Part shown: positions 42,681-50,110 of the stretch, one piece after another
How positions within the stretch are numbered: the stretch's first letter is position 1
Layout of the letters: every line of letters starts with the position of its first letter
Program-made: the position numbers and the translations under genes
Assembly: GCA_019090615.1 (NCBI GenBank)
Contig: JAHRVQ010000058.1
Location: 1-64,000, forward strand
Direction of reading: 5' to 3'
Length of the DNA: 64,000 nucleotides
Origin: Pseudomonadales bacterium
GTDB taxonomy: Bacteria; Pseudomonadota; Gammaproteobacteria; Pseudomonadales; Azotimanducaceae
The notes under the pieces: model-generated
Told to the model about the DNA's origin: nothing
The model's database searches: none
What the model saw: only the letters and a program-made list of their open reading frames with translations

Positions 42681-44518
42681 TGAAAGTTGTGCGCTTATTG
42701 GATTCAACAGAAAGTACCGGTGGCCCGAGTGCGGGCAGCAGAGTAGTGATTGATACGCCGGTTGATGTCAATGGGCGGACAATATATCGCAATAGTTATA
42801 TTCTGAAATTTAATCTTGACCCGACTACTGACGGTATAGTTGTTGATCAAGAGAATACCTTGCTGACTGGCGATTTTAAACCTTGTCAGATACACCTTAA
42901 CCAGACCGATACAAATTATCAGCTGCAGGACTGGCAGGCATCAGATGTTACAGCCGGCGCCAATTCTGACCTTATAAAAGTCAGGTTAACTCATCCTTTT
43001 CGGCTGGTCAGGGTGAATAGCTATGATAGCCGAGGTGTTGAAGTTTTACGCCTTGATGGTGAAGCGGTGAGCGATGAACCGACAATTTTTGGTAATGCGA
43101 ATGCGCCTTTTAGTGCTGAATTTATTGGCCGGAATTTTGCGTTGCGACGGGTCACGCCTTTTAATGTGGCGCTGGGTCTGAATTTTCAGTCGGTCTCAAA
43201 ATTGGATTTTTCTGAAGAAAATGCCAAACAGAAAATGCAGGGGGAATATACTGGCTCAACGGGTGCGGGTGGTAAGTCCGATGTATCAAAAAATAACGGC
43301 GGTAAGCAGGCGGCGGTTAATGCTTTTGGAATTAAAAATATTGAGCTGCAAAGTTATCCCACTGGGCCCAGGGTCTTGCTTGGTAAAATTGGTGCCCTGG
43401 TAGATAGCGAGACAGCTTTGACCCGTGTTTGGCAGGTTGCAGGTGAGCAAACTGAACCGGCGACGGCGTTGTTGTCCACAGCCCAGCAAGCAGAGGTTTT
43501 TAGTAACCAGTTGCAAAATCTTTGTGATGACTATTTTAATGAAATTCGCGGCCAGGGCCTGTCACCTGCTGCTGAGGTGTTTTTGCCCATAGTTTTTGAA
43601 TCGGATACGCCGGCCCATTTGCATTTTGGTCTAATAAATATTGAATACTCAATGCTGCGTAATCATTTTGATAACATCGATACAAAACAAAATATTAAAT
43701 TTGACGGTAGAACCTTAGAGCACAATAAATTGAATTTATCATTGCCGCCGCTTGCGAATATCAGAAAGGCGGAGGTTGAAATAAACATTAGTATGAGCGC
43801 TGTATCAGGCCTGGGTCAAAATGCAGGATTGATAGCGAGCCTTGATAAGAATGTTGGTGTAAGGGCTGCCGGCGATGTTGTCGTTTGCAGAAAAATAACC
43901 CCGACAAATGCCTTTAATAGCGATACTGTTGCCATAGCTGTGATGCCCTTAAGCCCTAATGTAAATATTACCGTGCAAATAATTGAAGCTATCAATGGCG
44001 GTCCAAACGGCGCGTTACTAGGGAGTGCTAGCCTGACAGCCGAATTTCAGAATAACCAGCAATGGGTGGTAGCGGCGATGGATAAGACCGTATTGCTTGA
44101 TACCGCCGATTATTGGTTATGTGTTAGCTGCACCGAAGGCGAAATGCTCTGGTTGGGGCAGTCAGGGGTTGCTGAAGAAGTTATTCTAGGACCGACTACG
44201 GTCACAAACTCAGCCGCTACTACTACGCAGCTTCGTACAACAAAAATCACTACAATAGCCCCTTTATATGAGTTTGGTTTGAGCCAGGGCAATGTGGATT
44301 TTAGCCAGGCGCTGGCCATGCAGGTGGGTGAGGTGAGTGCGGAACTTATGCTGACTGATGGCGCCAAATTGAAATATGATTTTGCCGTAGGTTTGAATCA
44401 GCTGTTGGGTACTCACTCTGAAGATGCGGCAGCAGCTGTTATAGTAGGTGCTGCTAGTGCAGGTAGTATCACTGTGTATCCGCCGGCTATTACTTATGAT
44501 TTTGAGCCAGCAGGATGA
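42680..44518 (+). CDS. Terminal tail-cluster protein, unknown (tail gene 17)
   Basis: 612 residues, 1-base overlap with gene 16. N-terminus is beta-rich (GSRVVIDTPVDVNGRTIYRNSYILKFNL). The middle contains KGxx-type strands (LGLNFQSVSKLDFS) and a Gly-rich region. The C-terminal 200 residues are beta-rich and repetitive (VAIAVMPLSPNVNITVQIIEA; TLLDTADYWLCVSCTEGEML), resembling jelly-roll or Ig folds in style only. No catalytic motif is visible. As last gene in the operon, adjacent to the fibre-like genes, it is a candidate distal adhesin, chaperone-independent fibre tip or cargo. None of these is demonstrated. Confidence 0.5.
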   Translation: MKVVRLLDSTESTGGPSAGSRVVIDTPVDVNGRTIYRNSYILKFNLDPTTDGIVVDQENTLLTGDFKPCQIHLNQTDTNYQLQDWQASDVTAGANSDLIKVRLTHPFRLVRVNSYDSRGVEVLRLDGEAVSDEPTIFGNANAPFSAEFIGRNFALRRVTPFNVALGLNFQSVSKLDFSEENAKQKMQGEYTGSTGAGGKSDVSKNNGGKQAAVNAFGIKNIELQSYPTGPRVLLGKIGALVDSETALTRVWQVAGEQTEPATALLSTAQQAEVFSNQLQNLCDDYFNEIRGQGLSPAAEVFLPIVFESDTPAHLHFGLINIEYSMLRNHFDNIDTKQNIKFDGRTLEHNKLNLSLPPLANIRKAEVEINISMSAVSGLGQNAGLIASLDKNVGVRAAGDVVVCRKITPTNAFNSDTVAIAVMPLSPNVNITVQIIEAINGGPNGALLGSASLTAEFQNNQQWVVAAMDKTVLLDTADYWLCVSCTEGEMLWLGQSGVAEEVILGPTTVTNSAATTTQLRTTKITTIAPLYEFGLSQGNVDFSQALAMQVGEVSAELMLTDGAKLKYDFAVGLNQLLGTHSEDAAAAVIVGAASAGSITVYPPAITYDFEPAG

Positions 44519-44544
44519 CTCCCCCTGAGTGTCAATGATATGTT

Positions 44545-44581
44545 GCTTTAAATAAATGCTTTAAATAAATGCTTTGAATAT
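44545..44581. repeat. 13-bp tandem repeat, 2.6 copies
   Basis: GCTTTAAATAAAT occurs at 44545-44557 and 44558-44570, then a partial, diverged copy (GCTTTGAATAT). Confidence 0.85.
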
Positions 44582-44739
44582 AAGTTTTTATTCGAAGCGG
44601 TGCGATAAGATTTTGTTTGAAAAATATAATCCTCCACTGCAGTCATACCTTTGCTGAGTCTTATCCCTATGTGAAATGCTGCCAAATCACAGGTGCTGCC
44701 AAAAAGTAGCCCTTAGATCAGCATCTTCAATTATTAGTG

Positions 44740-44757
44740 AATCAATGGTCATTGATT
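44740..44757. promoter_or_regulatory. perfect 8-bp inverted repeat, possible operator
   Basis: AATCAATG-GT-CATTGATT, an exact palindrome with a 2-base centre, about 160 bases before the CoA-transferase start and 220 after the tail operon. No T-run follows, so an operator is somewhat more likely than a terminator. The regulator is unknown. Confidence 0.3.
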
Positions 44758-44917
44758 AGAATTAATAATTTGATCAACTTTCAGTGCTAAACCAAACTGT
44801 GTATCAGATAGTTAATCCATAGGATTTAAAGCCCTTTATTACAGGCCTATTGAAGATCCAATGAGAAGCAGCTGACGAATAGAATATTTTCGAGAACCAG
44901 CGTAGCGAGATATTACT

Positions 44918-46321
44918 ATGAATTTATCCCATCAGGTGCTTGCTGAATTATGGCTACAGCAGGGGCTGAGTGAAGCGGCATTGCGCTATATAACCCTTGA
45001 TGGTGATAAGCCTGGCCTGGCGAGTTCTTTTCAGGTGGGTGCCGCTGCACAAAGTAGTATCGGGCTTGCGGCATTGGCGGCTGCTGAAATCTGGCGTCAA
45101 CGTACCGGTGGTAACCGCCAGCAGGTGCGGGTGTCTTTGCCGGATGCGGAATATGAATGCACTGGTTATTTTAAAATTGATGGGCGAAAGCCGGATGTGT
45201 GGGCAAAGTTCTCAGGTCTATACCCCTGCGCGGATGGCTTTGTTCGACTCCATGCCAATTTCACCCATCATCGTGACGGCATATTACAATTGTTGGGCTT
45301 GCCAACCGGTGAGCAATGCAGCAGAGCACAGGTTGAAACGGCCCTGATGCAATGGCAGGCAGAGGTATTTGAAACTGCTGCCACAGCCAAAGGGCTGGTA
45401 GTAGCAAAAGTTCGCGCCTTTGAAGAATGGGATGTACATCCTCAGGCGCAGGCATTGGACGGGCAGCCGCTTATAACCATCGATAAAATTGCCGAAGCAG
45501 AAGTACAGCCGTTAACGCCAATATCTAATCTTTCCCGGCCACTCACGGGCCTGCGGGTACTTGATTTAACCCGCATACTTGCTGGCCCCACCTGCGGCAG
45601 GACACTTGCAACCTATGGCGCTGAAGTGATGCTGGTTAATTCACCGCATCTACCGAATGTGGAGAATATTATTGATACCAGCCGAGGCAAATACTCTGCA
45701 CTGATTGATCTCAACAAAGCTGAGGGTCAACAACAATTACTTTTACTCGCTAACGAGGCGGATATATTTGTGCAGGGTTATCGACCTGGCGGTATAACAG
45801 AACTTGGCTTTAGTCCAGACCTGTTAGCCCAACATAACCCGCATTTGGTGTATGTATCGCTGTCGGCCTATGGCAACGATGGGCCCTGGGCCGGTAAGCG
45901 CGGCTTTGATTCGCTGGTACAAACGGCGACCGGTTTTAATCTTGCCGAGGCGGAGGCCAGTGGCAGTAAAACCCCAAAACCACTACCGGTACAGATACTG
46001 GATTATGCTTCTGGGTTTTTAATGGCCTTTGGCGCACAGGTCGCGCTATTACGCCGCGCAACAGAAGGCGGCAGTTGGCATGTGCAGGTCTCATTGGCAC
46101 AAACCGCCCGCTGGTTGCGGGCTATGGGGCGGCGGGATTACCCGCAGGTACTGCCAAAAATGGCGTTCAGCGACAGGCTAGGTTGTGAAAAGTCAGGTTT
46201 TGGTCAATTAGAGGCTATACCTCATGCGGCGAAATTCCAGTTTCCTGGCGAAACCCCTGGTCTACCGTCAGTGCCACCAGGCACTCATAAACCTATATGG
46301 GCAAAACAGTGGCCCAAATAG
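44918..46321 (+). CDS. CaiB/BaiF CoA-transferase family protein, two-part
   Basis: 467 residues. The typical N-terminal Rossmann motif of the family appears only at residue 210 (GLRVLDLTRILAGPTCGRTLATYGAEVMLV). Residues 1-200 therefore form an extra domain resembling the family's C-terminal part (DGFVRLHANFTHHRDGILQLLG; AQALDGQPLITIDKI). The protein looks like a partial duplicate or permuted arrangement, as seen in some long CoA transferases. Asp-362 in QILDYASGF is at the nucleophile position. The C-terminus is short and Pro/Gly-rich. It would transfer CoA to an unknown carboxylic acid. Upstream AGCGAG may serve as ribosome site. Confidence 0.8.
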   Translation: MNLSHQVLAELWLQQGLSEAALRYITLDGDKPGLASSFQVGAAAQSSIGLAALAAAEIWRQRTGGNRQQVRVSLPDAEYECTGYFKIDGRKPDVWAKFSGLYPCADGFVRLHANFTHHRDGILQLLGLPTGEQCSRAQVETALMQWQAEVFETAATAKGLVVAKVRAFEEWDVHPQAQALDGQPLITIDKIAEAEVQPLTPISNLSRPLTGLRVLDLTRILAGPTCGRTLATYGAEVMLVNSPHLPNVENIIDTSRGKYSALIDLNKAEGQQQLLLLANEADIFVQGYRPGGITELGFSPDLLAQHNPHLVYVSLSAYGNDGPWAGKRGFDSLVQTATGFNLAEAEASGSKTPKPLPVQILDYASGFLMAFGAQVALLRRATEGGSWHVQVSLAQTARWLRAMGRRDYPQVLPKMAFSDRLGCEKSGFGQLEAIPHAAKFQFPGETPGLPSVPPGTHKPIWAKQWPK

Positions 46322-46398
46322 TGGGCAAAATAGTGTTTTTATAATTTCTACTAGATCAGCACCCGCCAGAAAATAGGCAACGGGCGCTGATTTATTTA

Positions 46399-46424
46399 GC
46401 TCATTTATATAGCTCGTTTATATA
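46399..46424. repeat. 13-bp tandem duplication
   Basis: GCTCATTTATATA is followed directly by GCTCGTTTATATA, in the convergent gap between the CoA-transferase and MDR genes. A related pair GGGCAAAA.AGTG occurs at 46300-46335 across the stop codon of the first gene. Confidence 0.85.
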
Positions 46425-46430
46425 AACAGT

Positions 46431-47555
46431 CTATTTATGCGGCTGGATCAAAAACTTGGTGCCTGTGGCCTGCTGCGAATAGGCTGCAATAGCATCAGCT
46501 GATAAGGCCTCTGCTAAAGAAACCTGGCGGGTATAGTGACTGGCAAAGGTTGTTTTGATCTCGTTAGCAACCCGCTGCCGTAGTTCGCCAAACTTTTCCA
46601 TACCCATCCTGCCGATAAAAGGCGTCAACAACCAGCCGCCCATACCCCAGCACATACCAAAATTACGATTAACAAACGTCGGCGATGTATCAAGCCCGCC
46701 GTAAATATATACCTGCTTATAGGTTGTCGAGCCATAGCGGCTATATTCCTTCGCTGTTTTGTTGGCAGCAACTTCCATTGCAGAAAGGATCTGGCCGGCA
46801 AGTTTGCCACCGCCCGTAGCGTCAAAGGCAAGGGTTGCGCCGGTGGCTACCAGTGCTTCAACCAATTGCTGTTTAAAGTCAGCGGCAGATGAATTGCAGA
46901 TATATTTGGCGCCCAGTGCTTTTAGTTGTTCAACCTGTTCGGTTTTACGCACGATGTTCACCAGTTGAACATCGTCTGCCAGACAGATTTTGACTAGCAT
47001 CTGGCCGAGGTTAGAAGCCGCGGCGGTATGCACCAGTGCAGTATGGTTTTCCATTTTCATGGTTTCAACCATGCTTAGGGCCGTTAGCGGATTAACAAAG
47101 CAGGATGCGGCTTCGGCTGAACTGGTGCCGGCATTCATCACAAGGCAGGCCGACGCGGGTACGCAGCGATATTGCGCGTACATGGCCCCGCCTGCTACAC
47201 CTACAGTTTTACCCATTAAGGCTTCGGCGCCATCGCCAGTGGCAACAACGATACCTGCGCCTTCATTACCCACCGGCATTGATTCATCCATCCTTGCTGC
47301 CATTGCCGGCATGGTCGCCGCGGGTACATCCATGATGGCCCGGGTGTTATCGCCTGTGCCGGTGATTTGCAGGCTGCTGACATCAGCCGGGCCAAGCAGT
47401 AAACCCAGATCCGAAGGATTAATGGGTGTGGCTTCTACCTTGATTAATACTTCGCCAGCCTTTGGGGTTGGCATAGGCACTGAAGTAATGTCAAGGGAGA
47501 GCTTGCCTGCACTAGTAATGGTTGAGCGTATTTCTTTTGATAATTCGTCGGTCAT
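46431..47555 (-). CDS. Zinc-type/quinone-type MDR oxidoreductase
   Basis: 374 residues. N-terminal GroES-like part (GEVLIKVEATPINPSDLGLLLG), then MPVGNEGAGIVVATGDGAEALMGKTVG. The Rossmann fold has TALVHTAAASNLGQMLVKIC, where A-A-x-x-x-L-G replaces the usual GxGxxG-like G-x-G-x-x-G, then LGAKYICNSS and ATLAFDATGG. The catalytic-zinc Cys/His set of alcohol dehydrogenases is not evident, so a quinone-oxidoreductase or enoyl-reductase-type NAD(P)H enzyme is more likely. It converges on the CoA-transferase gene. It may act in the same catabolic context, but no direct link is visible. Confidence 0.85.
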   Translation of the reverse strand: MTDELSKEIRSTITSAGKLSLDITSVPMPTPKAGEVLIKVEATPINPSDLGLLLGPADVSSLQITGTGDNTRAIMDVPAATMPAMAARMDESMPVGNEGAGIVVATGDGAEALMGKTVGVAGGAMYAQYRCVPASACLVMNAGTSSAEAASCFVNPLTALSMVETMKMENHTALVHTAAASNLGQMLVKICLADDVQLVNIVRKTEQVEQLKALGAKYICNSSAADFKQQLVEALVATGATLAFDATGGGKLAGQILSAMEVAANKTAKEYSRYGSTTYKQVYIYGGLDTSPTFVNRNFGMCWGMGGWLLTPFIGRMGMEKFGELRQRVANEIKTTFASHYTRQVSLAEALSADAIAAYSQQATGTKFLIQPHK

Positions 47556-48162
47556 AGGTTGGTCTCGGTTGCCTGGCTGGTCTGGTTTTTTTTGTCAAAA
47601 TGGCACCCGTCTAGTTTGGGGAAGAACCATTTGTATTCAGTAGCCGACAGTAGCTGAATTTTTGACGGAGTTCTACAGGCTTTGCCCGTCCGAGCTGAGG
47701 TGATGAGTGGCTACCATTGTAAGTGATTGAAATTCTATTGTTTATTAGCTTTACGATTTGGTGACACTGGCAAATTAGATAGGATTGTTGTCGAGTGGGC
47801 TTTATTTCAATTTTGAACTAGAGTCTAGATGACCCTCGCCCAATGCGTCGATGTGACCTAATATTCACCTCTCGGAGGTCTTTTGCTGATTGAAATACCA
47901 TAGATAATAGTGCTACGTGCAGTTCCTTAGTATTGATTTTTCTTTGATTGGCGCGTGGTCCGGTATGACCCTGGAATCGATTTGAGTCATTTTTTTAAGT
48001 TGGCCCAATCCCTGGATGAAGAGGCTCAGGTAGATTGTCTGATGAAAGCTCTGCATTGTCTTGTTTGCACAGGCGGTTGTTTTAACGGCAATTTTAAAAT
48101 AGTGGCCACTTAAATTTTTTGTGATTTTCTAAATAATAAGGTTTTGATTATTTTGCTGATAG

Positions 48163-48350
48163 TCATGCATGATCATCAACAGTATCTGCTTTGTAGCGAT
48201 GAACGTTGATTTTGTTAAATACTGTTGAGATGGTCGGCCGAGAAGGGCCTAAACGATGAGTAAATTTCTGCATTGATAAACGGCCTGAATTACTTCGGTA
48301 TATGTTTTCGCGTTCTTGTGCAGCGACTGACTCGAACGGCAACGAGTGGC
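48163..48350 (-). pseudogene. coding relic with helix-turn-helix, origin unknown
   Basis: Minus-strand frame giving RHSLPFESVAAQERENIYRS, then GRLSMQKFTHRLGPSRPTIS and TVFNKINVHRYKAD, ending at TGA (48163-48165). The S-R-P-T-I-S core looks like a DNA-binding helix-turn-helix. An in-frame stop lies just before the first shown residue and there is no start codon until 48273. It is likely a fragment of a transposase or regulator; I cannot name the family. Confidence 0.35.
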
Positions 48351-48422
48351 GGGTTTAATACCCCGTCGTAATCTAAGTTCGACGAAAACAGATGCTGTAT
48401 GTTTCTCAAGTGCTGGTCCTAT

Positions 48423-48584
48423 TTAGCTAAGTGAGTAGTCGCTTTTACTGCCGTTTTTACAATACTGCCTTTTGATCAGAACATAGACTGGAGTCAGGCC
48501 GTTACCGAAGTTTTGTTCGGTATCGGGATTCGAATAACCAATTTCTGTAATCAACTGAACGGCTTGAATTGTGAGTTTTGGGAG
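48423..48584 (-). pseudogene. IS3-family OrfA fragment
   Basis: Minus-strand frame: LTIQAVQLITEIGYSNPDTE, then QNFGNGLTPVYVLIKRQ and NGSKSDYSLS, stop at 48423-48425. It matches the IS3 OrfA N-terminal helix-turn-helix ('QAVQLI.E.GYS......LGI....L..W'), with several damaging changes (GLTPVYVLIKRQY for the recognition helix). No start codon. Confidence 0.5.
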
Positions 48585-48939
48585 ACTAATTAATTTATTT
48601 TGCTGTCGCCGCTGCTAATAATCGTATTGCTACGCTGATTAGCAAGTCTGGGAAACGGGGTGTGTTCACCATATTTGAATGTTTCGAGGTGTATTTAGTC
48701 GTTAGAGGAAAAATCGCCAATCCAATCTCCGTTATCCTTAAACATTGAACGGAATTGGATAAATTTTAAAAAAATGTGCCCGTAAACCGCTTGCTGGTGC
48801 GCGAGAAAGTTGCCTCAATTATTGATTGGATTGCTGGGTAAAGCGTATGTTGGAGTATGAATTTGCATATTAAAAGGTGGTTGGTTTTGCGATGCATTGA
48901 AGGTAGCTATGGAATGGCAAGACTTTAACGGATACATTT

Positions 48940-49170
48940 TCAAACAGTCTTTGACTGCTGTTGTTCATAGTTAAAAGGTGACAAATATCCGTTAGATGAA
49001 TGTTTTCTCTGACTGTTAAAATACACCTCGATATACTCGAATATATCTTGTTTCGCTTCTTCACGCGTCGCATAGTGCTTGTCGTAGATAAGCTCTGTTT
49101 TCAGGGTCTTGAAGAAACTTTCTGCAACTGAGTTGTCCCAACAATCACCCTGCTGCGTGATGATAGTGAT
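48940..49170 (-). pseudogene. IS3-family transposase OrfB, C-terminal fragment
   Basis: Minus-strand frame: QQGDCWDNSVAESFFKTLKT, ELIYDKHYATREEAKQDIFE, then YIEVYFNSQRKHSSNGYLSP and FNYEQQ, stop at 48940-48942. This is the well-known rve C-terminal end of IS3 transposases, with the catalytic Glu in 'WDN.VAESFF'. The DDE upstream part is absent. The reading order relative to the OrfA fragment at 48423-48584 is wrong for one element (OrfB lies upstream of OrfA on the minus strand), so they come from different copies or a rearrangement. Confidence 0.85.
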
Positions 49171-49422
49171 TCTGTTGGTTATGATTCCATAGTGGTAAAA
49201 TTTCGGCAGGATAGGTGTTGTTGTTTTTGTTGGTCAAATACTAACCACTATATATCAGTATGTGGTTGGTCGGTATTTTTTGCGTTTGTCGAGAGGTAGA
49301 TAAGGCTTGTTATATTTCTTCGCATTCTATACCCTTTAAAGACATTAATAGAATACTATAAAAACGAATTAGCTATATCTTCTGATTGTGTAATTCCCAA
49401 TCTAACATGAGGCATATGTTCA

Positions 49423-50103
49423 ATGAGCATCAAACATTTTGGTTTGCTGTCTGTATTATTAGCGGCGCCATTTTTTGGTTATGCCAAAAACCAGATGGAT
49501 CAATTTGAATCTCAAGAATTGAGATCCATTAGAAGTGTCTCCCAATCTATATTGAAGGTACGTGGGGAAAAGCGACGCGCTATTTTTGCTGAAGTTAAGC
49601 CGGTAATGGATGACTTAGATGAGATGAAACGTTTGTTGGACCAGGTTATGATATCAAAACGTAGGCCGGTAATAGATGGGGTTAGTCGGCCTTCTACAAT
49701 ACTTGTGGCTTCTGTAAATCTTAAGACAGGAAAGGCCGCATTGCCACGGAAAATGACTGAGGTCAAAAAAAATGCGTCAATGTCGTTGCTTAAGGGACAG
49801 AAGTCGAATGAGCTTGTCAGTATTGCGAAAGGAATTGCGTTGAGTCGAAAAGTGACGCTGGATAAGAAAATCCCGCCAAAATGGATGTTTTGGCGGTCTG
49901 CAGATCCGCGGCTCCGACGGCTTAGTAGTACGTTTGATTCGTTAGTTGGAGAATTTGAGTCTATTGAGTCGAGCACGGGCGATGAGCAAATAGACAATAT
50001 CAGGCGCTTGGCTAAACGGCTGAAGCGGACAAAACCTGTCAAAGATGAAACTGTAGAGACAGTGCCTACTTTTTCTTCAATTACCAAACACTATCGTAAG
50101 TAG
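49423..50103 (+). CDS. Small secreted basic protein preceding the RHS gene
   Basis: 226 residues. Signal peptide MSIKHFGLLSVLLAAPFFGYA (Ala-type cleavage near 22). The mature protein is Lys/Arg-rich and helical, with no family recognised; one W-containing segment is KKIPPKWMFWRSADPRLRRL. It ends 7 bases before the RHS gene and is presumably co-transcribed, which suggests a chaperone, anchor or export partner for the RHS protein. This is inference. Confidence 0.65.
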   Translation: MSIKHFGLLSVLLAAPFFGYAKNQMDQFESQELRSIRSVSQSILKVRGEKRRAIFAEVKPVMDDLDEMKRLLDQVMISKRRPVIDGVSRPSTILVASVNLKTGKAALPRKMTEVKKNASMSLLKGQKSNELVSIAKGIALSRKVTLDKKIPPKWMFWRSADPRLRRLSSTFDSLVGEFESIESSTGDEQIDNIRRLAKRLKRTKPVKDETVETVPTFSSITKHYRK

Positions 50104-50110
50104 GTCAAGG

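Larger units (their letters stand above)
44519..44917. other. intergenic region at the right end of the tail operon
   Basis: 399 bases without a gene. It carries a 13-bp tandem repeat at 44545-44581, a perfect 8-bp palindrome at 44740-44757, and otherwise AT-rich sequence. No intrinsic terminator with a T-run follows the operon. The promoter of the downstream CoA-transferase must lie here. Confidence 0.5.
47556..49422. other. 1.87-kb gene-poor region with eroded mobile-element relics
   Basis: No intact gene. Inside are three coding relics on the minus strand (48163-48350, 48423-48584, 48940-49170). There is also a short hairpin, AACCAC at 49243-49248 pairing with GTGGTT at 49262-49267. The first 600 bases (47556-48160) show nothing recognisable. 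The last 170 bases hold the presumed promoter of the secreted-protein/RHS pair. Confidence 0.55.

Noticed and set aside
20477-44518. Complete prophage
   Set aside because: No capsid, portal, terminase, integrase, repressor or lysis gene is present, and the flanks are metabolic genes, so a complete phage is not supported.
20477-44518. Classical Afp/PVC-type eCIS
   Set aside because: Only one sheath gene, separate hub and spike genes, no AAA+ ATPase, and terminator-like gene first. The layout does not match.
48602-48740. open plus-strand frame between relics
   Set aside because: It has no start codon with a ribosome site and no recognisable sequence.
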